Positions 1 through 12,176 of a stretch of 64,000 nucleotides of DNA are shown here, piece after piece. A program made the translations under genes and the position numbers. The notes beneath the pieces are model-generated. The model saw nothing but the letters and a program-made list of their open reading frames with translations. It made no database searches and was not told the DNA's origin. Position 1 is the stretch's first letter. Every line of letters begins with the position of its first letter. Where the stretch lies: positions 1,069,001 through 1,133,000 of the forward strand of contig OZ020518.1 of assembly GCA_963971425.1 (NCBI GenBank), read 5' to 3'. This DNA is from Bryoerythrophyllum caledonicum. Its lineage: Eukaryota > Streptophyta > Bryopsida > Pottiales > Pottiaceae.

Positions 1-3000
1 GCTGATTTATTCTGGTGGTTTAAAGGATCCATTGGTATAATAGCTATGTGCGGGGTTAAATTTTGGTGTGGTATGAGTTGGATAATTTGGGAGGGGGGGC
101 GGTGCAAGAAGGTAGTTTAATGTATTGTTGATGTAGTTTAGTTTTGACCATTTTTTACTTCGGTTTATGGGGGTTTGTATAGGTGTAGGTGGGACCATTT
201 TTGTGTATAATCGGTGTATGTTTAAGTTGTGTGTTATGGAGGTAACTTCGGCAAGTTGTTCTATACTGCCAAGGGTTTGATTTTGATGGTGGACACATGT
301 TATTTGTAATGTGGATGGTTCAATTTGGGGTTTTTTTAACTCGGGTGGAATAGTAGGTTCTTCATATGGTATTGAGTCTGCTTCAAATAATTCAATAATA
401 TGAGAGTCTGGGAATGGGTTTGAGTGTTGGTTATTGTTTTGGTACCAATTGTGGTTTGGTGCGATGATGATTGTATTTGTGTTGTTTGGATCATGTTTGG
501 CGGCAAGTTGAGCCTAATGTATTGCTTGTTCCATTTCCTTCTCATTGTGAGGGTGAGCTATACCATTACCGATCCATTTGTAGTCAAAGGCTTTTCCCAG
601 GGATCCGAATATTTTGTCTCTTTCAAAAGGTGAATAGTATTTTCTTAGTTTGGTAGAGCATGTGACAAGGGAAGAAAAATATGATTGTTCAATGTTAAAG
701 GATGATATTAGTGAGTCTAAAATGGGTGTGGGTATTGTGTATTGCGCATTTTTGAGAGGGTCATTTTTTGGGATTCGATATTTATATCTTTGGTATAGCC
801 AAATTAGTTCGGTTTCAAAGGGTTGGGTGGATGGTTCTATGTTTGTAGGAGATTGTAGTTTTGTATTGTATTGATTCCATAACCATTGGAGTCGAGTAGT
901 GGGAATAGTGTGCAAATGTCGGCCATTTTCATCATATAGATGTGCTTGATTTTTATCTATTTTAATTGTGCTTGAGAATGTAAAGATATCATTTTCGGGA
1001 TTGCATTTTGTTGTATAAATGTTTAATAGTGGAATAACTATGGGTGGTGTTACGGATCTTGAGTCTGAGAATTGTTCCTGGGGGTGGTGGGCTAGGATGA
1101 TGTCTGAGTAAATTTTGTTTTGAATTTTTTGGTAGTATTGTTTTAATTTTTCGATATTATGTGTGGAGGTATTGGTGTCGTGTCGTGGGAAAAGGTCTCT
1201 TTGGGGAAGCCATTTATTGTATGTATTATCATTGTGTTGCCATTGGCATAAATATTTTGTGTAGGTATTTTGTATATTATTTGTGTTTGTGTGTTGGATA
1301 TGTTTGTGGTGTATGATGTTGTTAATGGGATATATGGTAGGGTTTTTGGGGATATATGTTAGGGGACGGGGATGGAATGGATGTGGGAGGCTAGGGGGAT
1401 TGATTGGTGGGGGGAGATTTCTTGGGGTGTTGTTATTGTTGATGGTGATGAATGAGTCTTGAAGTATATAGGAGTATGAGTGTACGTTACAAGGGATATG
1501 ACATGTAGTGGGGCTTGTTGGGTGGCAAAATAGTTGTTTAGCAACATTTAGAGCACTTTTTATTAGTTTGGATGGGGTGAAGTGGTAGGTTTTGAAGTCT
1601 TCATTGTTCATGATGTGTGTGCCGTTAGGTAAAGTAATTTGTTTTAGTTCAAAAATATTTTTTGAGAGGAGTTTTTGTGGAAGCTTTTGGCAGGTTGGGT
1701 ATTGAGTGTGTTGTGATTTAGTGTTTCTTGGCGCCATATTATTTCGAGTGATGTAGGATCAATGAGGAATTTTGGGAACGTACTTTTAAGGTGGACATTA
1801 TCTATGTGTTTTAATAAGAAGAATGTCTGTGTGATTGGTGATCTTATACAGTCACTTTTTAAAATTCTGGGTATGTTTTCGGCACCACCATATCGGGCAA
1901 GGACATAATGAGCTAATCCATTATATATTTTTTCCAAGTCTACCTTTGTCATTTAGAGCATTTTGTAGTTGTTCACCTATACATCGGAGGTATGCATTTT
2001 TGAGGGAGAAAGCTTCAAGCCCAAATAGGTTATGTGGAAGTTGGGTTATCGCATTTTGGTAGTCCGCATATAGTTTTTTGTATGGCTATTATTTTTTGAT
2101 CAAGTTTTTTGATAGCTGGCATAGAGTATGGTACACTATAGAAGCTGTATGCTACATGTGGACGTAGTACGGTGTCAACCATTTTTATATTTTGTTTCAT
2201 CATGGCCGGACATGTTGTTAATTCTTTGCATTGTCTGATGAGTTTTGTGGTTGTAGTGTGGATTTGGATTTTCCATTTTAGTGAGGGAACAAGATTTGTA
2301 CCTAGGTATGTATATGGTTCATTTTGATGTAGTATAGGGATTGGTTGGTTGTGGTAATTGATGTTAGAAGCTTGCATTAGGGCTTTGAAAGTGGTAGGGT
2401 TCAATTTGGATTTGTTTGGGCATCCGGTAGCGGCACATTTTGAGACACCTACGTTCATACCAGTCCATTTGCAATATCTATCAATTTTATTGAGTTGTAT
2501 TTGGATAGATTTAATTTTGTTGGTTGTGGCGGCGAGGCCATCAGCGTATGCTGCAGAGTTTATAGTGATTTGTGATGTGCCGAAAGTGTATCCATTATTG
2601 CCTCGTTCTAACCATCTAGTAAGTAGTGGTTCTAAGAATATAATGAATAGGTATGGGCTAAGGGTGTCTCCTTGTATAGTTCCTCTATGAATGGAAATGG
2701 TTTGGTCTTTCCAAAGTGCTCACCGATGTAGCAAGTAGATGATTGGGAGTATATACTTCCGACTAGTGTAGTTGCATCTTTTGGGTATCCAAGGTCATTC
2801 ATTATTGCTAGTAGTCGAGCGTGATCTTTAGAGCCAAAGGCATTTTTGAAGCCAATGTATAGAATATATATATCTTGATTTGTAAATCTTGCGTCTTCTA
2901 GTGCTGCTATTATGGTTTGTATTTGTCTAGAGGTACTTGTCTCTGCTCTAAAGTCTTCTTGACTATCGTGTAGGATTTTAAAATTTTCACCACATGAGGA

Positions 3001-5571
3001 TAATATTGAGGTGAGTGTACTAGTGTAGAGTTTATATATTGTGTTGGCTAATGCAATTGGTCGGTGATTTGGTAGTATTAAAGGATCTCCTTTTTTGTAT
3101 AGTAAAATCGTTGCGCTTGTTTTCCATGAGGATCGTATTTGTTTTTGTTTATAACAGCGAGAGAAGAATAGGAATAATAGTTTATGGAATCTTGGGGGCA
3201 TGTTTTTGAGTATTGAGTTTGGTATACGGTCTGGCCCTGGAGCTTTGTTGTTTCCGAGGTTGCGGAGGTATATGTCGTATGTGGCTCTGTTGAAGTATGT
3301 ATATAACGGGTTTTCAGGTTCTCCTCGTTTGTCTAAGGTGTATCCGTCTAAATCGTGCCATGGATATTGGCATACTGCACATGTGCATTCGATTGGGTGT
3401 TGTGGTTGGTAATTACATGTTGGTATTGTGGGTCTATTATTTTTGGTCTGTTGGTTGAATATTTCATTTGCAATGTCTTCGGGACTTAGTTAGAATGTTA
3501 TTTTGATGGTCAGTGATGCAATCTAGTGGTGGGGTTTCAAGTTTTTTTAAAACTTTTCTATTTATTTTCTTGGGGCTAGTTTCGTATATTTGTCTATATT
3601 TTGAGATGGCTTTTTTAATATTATCTTTTTGCGTATTTTGTAGTTACTTTCCGGGCTTGTATTTTGGCATTTCTTGCGATTAGTGCAATGTCATTTATCC
3701 ATGTATCATGGGGTAGGTCCGGGGGACGTGGGGCAGGAATTTGGGTGTGTTGTGAAGTTAGTAATTCGTTACATATGGGATGGTTACGCCATTGAGGGTT
3801 GTTTTTTACGATTCTAATAGTTTTTCTTATTACATGGTATGTAGCTAGGTGTTGTTTCCATATTTTAGAAAGTTTGCGGGGTAGATAGCCGCCTTGTTGT
3901 GATGTTTGGTTTGTTATTTGTGTTATTGGTTGGGCTCTACAAGTTTGTTCTAGTGTTTCAGAGATATTATTGATGATTGTATCTAGGATGTGGCATGTGT
4001 CGTGCCATTGTGTTTGAGAGAGTTGGTTATTGTCTTCCATAGTGTTAATGAGAGAATTTATTTGTATGGAGTTTTCTTCAAAGAACTTTGTGTTGAATTT
4101 TTCTAGGTTATCTTTAGGGATGGGATTTAGTATTCATATGGTATCATTGTTTGTGATTGTGGGGGTACGAATAATTAATACATTATTTGGGATTACTAAA
4201 CCTATACAGTATCTTTGTTTGTTATAGAGGTGTATTGTGTAGCATTGCTTGTATTTAGAGAGAAGCCGTCTATTAGGCTCCAATCGCTGTAGTTATATCC
4301 TCCTTGTATGGAGTATTGTGTGTCAGTATTTATATAGGTGAAGTTTAGATTTTTTGGAAAGTGGCGCCATTGATAGTCTATGGTTTGAGAGGAGGTGTTA
4401 TGGTTTCCATTTTGTCGACCAATTAAAGCTATGTCTCTGTTGAAGTCCCTACATAACATGTACGTGTGGTTAGGGTTGTTATCTATGTGGGATGTAATAT
4501 TGTTTTGTATGTCTATAATAAATCTGGTATCTTCGGGGTGGGAGGGCATATACATGTGGAAGATTAACCATGGTTGTAGTGGTTGATTAGCGATTTTGAT
4601 TATTTGGAGGTATGGAGAGATGTGCATTGGGGTAGGAATTTTGTTGATGTTACCTGGAAAGGCGTATTTTTTGTGTATCAGTGTAAGGAGGCCACCGCGG
4701 CCGGGTGTGTATGGTCTACATTGTTGAATGCATCTTGTTAGTGCATGTGTGTTATTAAAAATAAGTTTGTAATCTTGGAATATGGTTTGTATGTATTTTG
4801 TGGATTTTGTAGCCGATAGTTTAGTTTCTTGTATAGCTATGATGGCCGGTGGTGTGCATGTATGTATGACCAAAGCTTGTAAGCTAGGGAGAGCGGTGTT
4901 TAGAGATGAGGCATTCCATGTAATTATGTTTGTGTTTTCATTGTTTGAACTAATATTTTGGTTCTGTCAGGGCAGGTGGGAGGGTGGAGGGGGTGGGTGG
5001 GTATATTCTGGTATAGAGTTAAAACATTTTAGTGATTCATTAATTAGTTTATCAGGAAGGTAAGGAAATTTTTGTTTTATTTCGTTGTTTGAAGGCGGTG
5101 TAGTTTGGCTATGTAAAAAGTTGTATAATTCTCTGTGTATTGATTTTTTGTGGTTTATGGTGTGTAGGTTTTCTTCCATAAATTTTGTATAAGGGTGTGG
5201 GGTGTGAATATGTCTTTCGGGTGGATTTGCTAAGTTTGATAAGGTGCATAATAGTGTATTAGTCCATGTAATTATATTCGGGTTTTGTAGGTTTAACAGG
5301 CGGTTACATTTGTCTATGTTTGGGTGAGTGGTAATTACTAGGGCATATAAAATATGTGTTAATGGGTGCGTATTTTTTTGTTGTAAGTATTGGGCAATGT
5401 TTGGGTGTGTTGTGTTGTGTAATTGGTATAATATATGTGTGGTTTTAAAAGAGGTGCGAATGTATGAGCAATGTGTTTGTATTCCAGTTGTAGTGTTATG
5501 GTATAAAGTATAAAGTATATTTTGGCATTTTTCTTGTGTGTTGTGGGGTGTCTTTTTAGTACATTAGGCAT
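1..5571 (-). pseudogene. LINE copy 1 ORF2 (AP endonuclease, RT, chromo-like, MTase-like, RNase H start)
   Basis: Pieces in several frames align with ORF2 of copy 2. Residues before the endonuclease: 5179-4967. AP endonuclease: 4873-4202, with QETKL, YMPSHPEDTRF, FNRD and SLIDGF; the usual CGDFN is CRDFN. Linker: 4040-3621. RT fingers and palm: 3201-2632 and 2458-2030; the YADD box reads YADG at 2549-2538, so the polymerase is dead. A 407-codon frame (1737-514) carries the chromo-like segment (about 1275-1120) and the methyltransferase-like segment (about 700-514) with HPHN at 555-544. The RNase H start (198-1) reads YYTNGSF, replacing the first catalytic Asp. The window ends inside RNase H. 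Confidence 0.8.
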
Positions 5572-6405
5572 GGATCCCGGGTTGGTTTCTATATCTCCAC
5601 ATAGTAGTATTAATATTTTATAGTATAGAGGTTTGGTTTGTTTTTGTTTTATTGGTTTTTGTATATATTTTAGGTATTTTCTAGTTTTAGTGTTTTTAGT
5701 GTTTTTTTTAATCCGGGTATGTGTGGGTGTTATGGCGACTTTAAGTGTGATAGGAGGATGGATGTATTGATTCATTGTAATTGTAGGTGTTTTTATGGTT
5801 TGGCTTTTATTTCTGGTTTTTGGTGATTTTGTATGTGTGTATGTTTTAATTTCTTGAATGTATTGCCATATGTGTGTCATAGGTGTATTTCTTGGTATTG
5901 GTATGAGTAGGGTATGAGTTGTGGTGAGGCTATATTTTTGGGATGAGGGTGATTTTGTGTCGTATGCGTTTCTGTTAGTGTTTTTGTGGTCTGTGTGCAA
6001 CAAGATGTATATGAACGTGGGGTGGCCAATGGTTTTGGTAGATGTCTTTGTTTGTGGGGGCATGGCTATTGTGTGGTGTATGTATGTATAAGGTATGGTA
6101 TTGTTATTCTTACATGGTAGTTGTTTGTGAGTATTGATTGTGTGTATTTCATATGTGTTTTTCAAATAGATATTCATACCGTAATGGTATATGTAGTGAC
6201 AACATTTATATGTATGGAGGATTAAACCCCAGTTCCAATACAATCTTTCACCATGTGGTCTCCAAGACTTGTATCTAGATGTAGTTGTCTTGTAGTAACG
6301 GTCTAGAGTATGTCTATGGTAGGAGGTAGCTAGGAAGGTGAGTATAGAGACTGTAGTGAGGCTAGGGTGAGCTACTACAGAGAGAGGGAGAGAGTGGGAT
6401 ACCAC
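5359..6405 (-). pseudogene. LINE copy 1 spacer frame, degenerate 2A and start of ORF2
   Basis: A 348-codon open frame starts after ORF1, runs through about 275 residues rich in Thr, Lys, His and Ile, then through a 2A-like motif (CGDIETNPGS, 5602-5572), and enters the N-terminus of ORF2 (MPNVLKRHP, matching MPNVFQNHP in copy 2) before a frameshift at about 5450. The long lead-in suggests that in this family the 2A sits between an upstream peptide and ORF2. The final Pro of the 2A is Ser here, which should abolish ribosome skipping. No domain is recognised in the lead-in. Confidence 0.6.
5572..5598 (-). other. 2A-like motif, inactivated (NPGS)
   Basis: The minus-strand codons read G-D-I-E-T-N-P-G-S. 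The consensus for 2A ribosome skipping is D(V/I)ExNPGP; the last Pro, needed for the effect, is replaced by Ser (codon at 5574-5572). The motif is in frame with the first Met of ORF2, exactly as in copy 2. Confidence 0.85.
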
Positions 6406-6648
6406 TTTTGAGAGTAAGCCAAAGGGGGAGTGATGTGCATCTATTTGGGGGGGGTGTGGAGAGTGCTATTGTAGTAGGCACGAGAACACATCCTAGGAGA
6501 TTGTAGCAAAGGAGAGGGAACACATTAGAGGAGACCACAATTACCATGTATATAGAAGTATGTAATACTAATGGAAAGACGTGGGGGAAAGGAGTGAGAA
6601 CCTTGTTCACCTTTTTGACATCAGATTGGTGAGATCTTCGGTTGTGGT

Positions 6649-6705
6649 CCTTGGTCAATCCACGTTTGAGTGGTCCTTGGTCAATCCACGTTTGAGTGGT
6701 CCTCT
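6649..6705. repeat. 28-bp direct tandem duplication
   Basis: Two adjacent copies of a unit containing GGTCAATCCACGTTTGAGTG sit at the 3' end of ORF1 of LINE copy 1, just upstream of its stop on the minus strand. Probably a slippage product. Confidence 0.8.
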
Positions 6706-8323
6706 AGGGCTGGGATAGTTGGTGGTCGTGATCCTGTGATTTGTTGCATAGCCATCAGTGCAGAGGCTATTAACTGCTCAACATTTGAGACTTTCGCCTG
6801 TAATTCACTGGTGCGGTTGTCCGTGTAGGCCCTTGTATCCTTGATGATGTCCTCTCGTAGGGTAGAGAGCTCCAAACGTAACCTCTTGTTACCTGCATCT
6901 ATAATTGAGGTCCTCTCAGACTTGGTAATGCCTGAAGGGGTGAGGTAACTTGGAAGGACGCCACCGTGTTTACAAGGGCTTTGTTGATGTCGTTGAAGTC
7001 CCACTTCTCCAATAGGTTGGTGGAGGGTGGGTCATCACCTTCCAGGCTACGACAGTGGGGGGAGATCTCTACTTGATGTCGCCCTATAGTGAAGGTCTTG
7101 TGTAGGAATTGGCGGTAGATGATGGGGTTAGGGAATTGCACATTGGCATTGCCATTGTGTTTTCCTCTCTGTTGCCTATGGAACCATAAGGAGATTACAT
7201 TTTTGGCGTCAAAGGTTCGGTGAATGGCCTCCGTGGTTTCAACCACGCTCATTAGGATGGGGAGCTGAGATAGGGTAACCGTGAGTGCATTCTTCTTGGC
7301 TCTATCAATGGGTGAGAGGGTTCTAGAGCTACTAGCATGAGCTGGCATCATCTCATGGTGTGTGGTAATCTGGTGGAGTTCGAATTTCTTGGCCTGTTGT
7401 GGGATTGGAGCGACTATAAATGCATGTGACTCCTCCGGTACCTTCTGCACATCTCTGACCTCGAATTTCAAGTTTCTCGAGAAACAATTTGCTACTACAT
7501 CTTGGAAACGGGTGTAAGCAGCAACAATTTGTAGAGTTTCACTCTTGATTCTCACTGATAGGTTTTTTCGTGCCACCGCATGAAAGGTTTTGCATACCTT
7601 TCCTAAGGAGGCCTGTCCTATAGGGTCCAGGTGTAGGATGAAGTAGCGGGTGCCACGAAGGAGGGCAATGGCATCTACCTCTGGCCTAAGGAGATGTAAT
7701 TTAATGATGCCTGACCATACACCCTTTTGCCCCTCTTTTTTGACCCGTTTCCATAGGATGACAATAGGATCCATTAGGTTGGTGCCTAATGGTATTTTTA
7801 TGTGCTCTAGTCTAGCCAAGGCTAGTCTTTTCACATTATCATGGTGCATAGGATGTGGTGGCAATTCAAAGTGAATTGCGACATGGAAGTCATAAGAGAG
7901 GCCAGTGATAGGGTGTGTAGGAATATCGAAGGGTACCTGTGTAAGGTTGTAGTGTTGGCCCTCGATGTTGTCGTTATGCACCGAAGAGTATAAAAGTTGT
8001 GGAATCCTCGAGTAGGCCACAACGGCGCCGAGGGCCTCCTCTGCTTCATCTTTGGGTACACCACAAGTGATCATGTCTCTGAGACTCTCCCCACTAAACA
8101 AGGGCTCTTGTCCTACATCCATGGCAAGCTTTTCCATAGTGGAGAAGTCTAACCAAAATTGAAATGAGGAGAGGTCAGGGATGGAGAGTTGGATAGAGCT
8201 AGAGTAGTTACCTCTAGCTTTTTTAGATGGGGTTGGACCTCCATTTGCCATTGAGACTAATTCTTCACTCTCTGTGATCTTCATATCTCTTGGGTGGAGG
8301 TTTTTGGTGTCCATGGCATCCAT
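6681..8323 (-). pseudogene. LINE copy 1 ORF1 (RRM-like and coiled-coil protein), one frameshift
   Basis: The reading frame from 8323 to 6899 encodes about 474 residues and continues in another frame at 7004-6681, so one indel lies near 6900-7004. It aligns along its length with ORF1 of copy 2: a conserved N-terminal domain (FQFWLDFSTMEKLA against YTKYWLGFQTMNTLA), a middle domain with the shared stretch WSG(I/V)IKLHL, then a domain starting AKKN whose strand-helix pattern looks like an RRM. The C-terminus (EDIIKDTRAYTDN and onward) is a predicted coiled coil. LINE ORF1 proteins of this kind bind the element RNA; that role is inferred from the family. The start at 8323 is the first Met; a second Met lies three codons in. 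Confidence 0.75.
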
Positions 8324-8339
8324 CCTGGTTGTGGTGAGG

Positions 8340-8830
8340 TCGTTGGGCTTAGTAGGTCGTTAACTTAGGGACTAACTGGTGGGAGGCTCTAGCCTGGGAC
8401 CGTTTGGCTAATGGCAAGGGCTGGGGTAGGTCGTTAGGGAATGGGTGGGTCGTTGGAAGAGGGCGGTGGGGTAGGTCGCTGTTGGCTGAGGAGGTCGCTG
8501 TTGGCTCAGGAGGTCGCTGGGTATAGTAGGGGAGGTTGCTGGGTATAGTAGGGGAGGTCGTTAGGGAAATGGGTGTGTCGTTGGGTCTTGCTAAGGAGGT
8601 CGCTGGGGGAGATCTTTAGGAGTAGGTTGCTGGGTTGAGTCGGGGAATGGCTGAGGAGGTCGTTGGTTGCTGGCTCAGGAGGTTAGAGGAGGTCGCTGTA
8701 GGAGGGCGGTAGAGTAGGGGAGGTCGCTAGGGAATGGGTGTATCGCTGGAAAGGGTCGTTGGGCTTGAATATCAAGGTTGCTGGGTTATGAAGGTCACTG
8801 AGGGTAGCTGAGGGTCACTAAGGGTCGTCT
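8340..8830. repeat. GGTCGCTG-type degenerate tandem repeats
   Basis: Dozens of imperfect units built on GGTCG(C/T)TG, with spacers such as GGGTATAGTAGGGGAGG and GGCTGAGGA, occupy this stretch immediately upstream of ORF1 of LINE copy 1 (minus strand). Their position suggests 5' UTR repeats of that element, as many LINEs carry; an independent minisatellite is the alternative. Confidence 0.7.
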
Positions 8831-11800
8831 TCTGTTTTGTTTTGTATATCGCTCTTCACGTCGAAGTCGAGGTCGAAGTCCAGTGTTGCCGCTCTTCGGG
8901 TCAGTATGGTCAGAGTCCAGTGAGTGTCAAATTCCAGTCAGGGTCACTGCTTGGGAGCTGTATGAGACGTTGGCACGTCTTGGTCGGAGTCGAGGCTCTT
9001 GTTAAGTCAGAGTGCTGGTGAGTTGCAGTGGAGGTCTGGTGTTGAGTGTTACCCGTAATGCGCTGGTAAGCGCTTGGTGAGTTGAAGTCGAAGTCTGGTG
9101 TTTGAGTGTTGAGTGTCTTGGGTGTTGGTCTAGGTCGTTGCTGTGTCTTCATTGTTGTGTCTTTGCGAGCTTGGGACTTCTTGTTTGTGGTCAACGTTTG
9201 TTTGTGGACGAACTTGTGTGCCTCCTGATGTTGAACTTGGGTCTTCGTGTTCTTAGTCAGTGCCTGGTAATGAAGCGGACTTGTGTGTTGTATTACTGTG
9301 TGCAGTTGACGTCTGTCCGAATTTGTACTGTTGATTGACGTGGGTTGTCGTTGATTGAAGCGAACTTGTATGTCTTGTAAGTCTGCACCTGTTGTGGAAC
9401 TAATTCTTGTGCATGTGAGTACGTAAATCTACCTCCGTGACTAGTCTGCACCTGTTTGCAAGTCGTCGGTGATGATCCGGGTTGCACTTGTTGAGTCTGG
9501 GTTGTTGTTACGTCTAGGTTGATCCGGGTTATGTGTCTATGCCAGGTGGGGGTTTGCGTTTGTTTCTACGGTTTGAGTCTGCGGGTTGTGAAGTTGAAGT
9601 GAGGTTCTGTCTAAGTCCAGGTGATTGTTTCTGCAGGTTGATGGGATTCGCTGCACTCGGAGTAGCTGCTCCCTACTTGGTCGTTGGTTCGAAGGTGCTG
9701 GTTCGAGGTTGAGGCGTTGTTTTGTGCACTTGCAGCGTCCTCTGTGGTCCTGCAAGATTCTAGAAAAATGTGCAGCGCTTCCCCGCACTATTGTAGTTGT
9801 GGAGATCTCTATGTGCGTGCACAAGTTTATTATGATCTAGGGTTAGGTTATGTGTATTAGGTTAGGCTATGGCTATCACTGCTAGTGATCTATGTAACGT
9901 GTTAATTTGTTTCAAGGATGGAATTGTAAGACAAGAGGTGCTGGCTGATGGTGTGTGAGTTGCAGATCTAATGCATTAATCAAAAAAGAAAGGAGTGAGT
10001 ATCTTTGATTAACTTACAGGGATATTTGTGTTTCTTGTTTGCTGAAATATGAGGCTCTTGTGCTTGCTGCTGCTGCTTGTGGTGCGCTCCAGGGCTGTGG
10101 GTGTAAATGTTGAGCTCTATGTTCCAAAGTTGGGGCGATATATTGATGTTGTCTTTGATTGGTCTTGTCTCTCTTGCTATGTTGTAAGATAAATCACTAG
10201 ATTGGGGAGGTGCATCTACTAACAAAGGGGCCTACAGATCTGGTATCCAGCTTTCAGATCTGGGGCAAAACTTGCGGCACAAGGCTAAGTTAGATCTATG
10301 TGCCAACACTTGCTCCCACGCTTCTCAGCAGACGCACATCATAGATCTAACACTCATACATTCACTCAAACTCCAGATCTGATGCTTGTGAGCTCTTTCC
10401 AACGTGGTCTGCTTCCCAAGTTCCTCTTACTTCTCAGATCTAAGATGTATGGAGAGCTCTCACCAAGATCAGCCACTTCTTGGTGCCCACAATCTTGTTT
10501 CTGAAACTAAGTCTCACCTCCCCTAACCAGCAATTTCGGAGCTCAGTCGTTCCTCATCTCTCTCCTCTTCTTGCAATGCAACTATGTGCTGAGAATCGAC
10601 AATGCACTTTATATTTTGCATGTCATATCCTTCTCAAATTTTTGAAATTCACAAACCCATACGGTAGATGCAAAGATCTTAATTCCCTTACCAAGAGGAT
10701 TTTGTTTTCTTTTAAGTGGACAAAAACTTGAATATCTATTGAATTTAGAAGTTATTAAAGTTTAGGGACAATATTTGTGATATGTCACACCAAACTGCTG
10801 CACTATCTGAATATGTAAGTGAAAATAAACTGTAACTTTTGAACTGTAAGTCGGAATTCTACAAAATTTGTGTCTACGTGAAGCTAATAAAAAGTTGCCC
10901 ATTCAATAATAAAATCTCAGAAAATAATGCGTAGAATTGAGAACGTGGTACCTTACCCAAACTCAAAATGTCCCCCGAGGGGACTTTGGTCCTTTAGGGG
11001 TTAAGTGATCGGAATTAGGTGCCTCTACCTTACATCAGACTCTTACGCCAAGTAAGATTCGCTTGTTATGAGTATTTTCTAAAAGAAACCAATTGCATAT
11101 GTTTTGAAAACTACCCTATCATGTTTGGTCCTGAGTTGAATCTCCTTGTAAACATGAACCATGAAGTCCTTCTAAAAGGCAATGTTGTAAATTTCAATCC
11201 AGCACTACATTGGCATCATCCAGGAGAGGGGGCACGCCCGGAGAAAAATCGGGTCGGCCCCCTCTGAAATATTACATACAATACTCACAAAATGTCATCA
11301 ACTTTGATCGCACAAATTGAAAGATTGTAGTGTTTGAAGTAAAAACAAAGGTTTGTTTTCATCCTTGCGTGGAGTGGATCAACAAACTTTGACTTCGCTT
11401 GGTGTCAAAGTTTTGCACTACACAAGGTCTAATTATTATATCATCATGTTGATCATGATATTAACTCCTTGCACACCAATTTTTAGAGGTAGAGAAGGAG
11501 TGTAATTGTGAATATGAAAGGAAATAATATTGCTTGCTAGTATTGAAAGTCTCAAATTTACTAGAATGTCCTAGCAAAAGTTTTTGGAGTTGCCCGACGT
11601 GGCCATACTCCACATTTTTTTCATTAAGATGGCATAACTTTCTTTCTATAAGTCCAATGAGAAGAAATTTTGTATAGAGATGCAAAAAGACAAGAGGTAC
11701 GTAGGAGTATAGTTTTTAAAATAGTTGGTTGAAGAGATGTTTGGGTATGAGAGAGGAGTAGCTCCGTAAAACCTGGTGAGGAGGGGTTTCTAGGTGTTAG

Positions 11801-12176
11801 GCGCAAATGCAAGGCACACAACAATGAGGGCTGATGGGCTCATTGTAAATCCCGGTGTGTTCACTTTTGTTGCTGAAAGGTACTTCTATGGGTGAATAGA
11901 GTGTTGAAGGGATTGGTTTGATAGATCTTCTGTTGCAAAGGTTGAATGGAGATGCAACAATCTAGCACTAGTTTGAGAGAGTAGATCTGATGCGGGGCTC
12001 TGTGTTGGCTCAGATCTAGATCTAGATTTTGCACCTTCCATATCCCCTCTCAATAGATCAGATCTAGATCAAGATAGCATAGACCCATAGAATTACCGCA
12101 CACCAAACCCCTCCCCATCCAGGATACAAGCACATACCAAGAGAAGGGATTATCATCTACATCAAACTCAAGACCA
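8831..12176. other. Intergenic DNA between the two LINE copies
   Basis: 8831-9840 is GT-rich, low-complexity plus-strand sequence (recurrent GTCGAAGTC, GAGTCCAGTG), perhaps the 5' leader of copy 1. 9841-12176 is more AT-balanced, with clusters of AGATCT (10230-10440 and 11985-12070) and a copy of the CCTTTAGGGGTTAA motif at about 10990-11005. No coding region is recognised; the short open frames show no domain. Confidence 0.5.

Larger units (their letters stand above)
1..8323 (-). mobile_element. LINE copy 1, dual-endonuclease non-LTR retrotransposon (decayed, cut by window start)
   Basis: Read on the minus strand this shows the same module order as the better preserved copy at 15216-25096: ORF1 (8323-6681), a 2A-like motif (5598-5572), AP endonuclease (about 4960-4202), reverse transcriptase (about 3200-2030), chromo-like and methyltransferase-like segments (1275-514) and the first strand of RNase H (198-1). 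The rest of RNase H, the finger and the second endonuclease would lie left of base 1. Many stops and frameshifts split the frame, and several catalytic residues are changed, so the copy is dead. The coding strand is rich in A and C. The family assignment (Dualen/RandI-like) is inferred from the domain set, not from a search. Confidence 0.85.

Noticed and set aside
8340-8830. CRISPR array or telomere-like repeat
   Set aside because: Units are degenerate, spacers are not of constant length and the motif is not telomeric.
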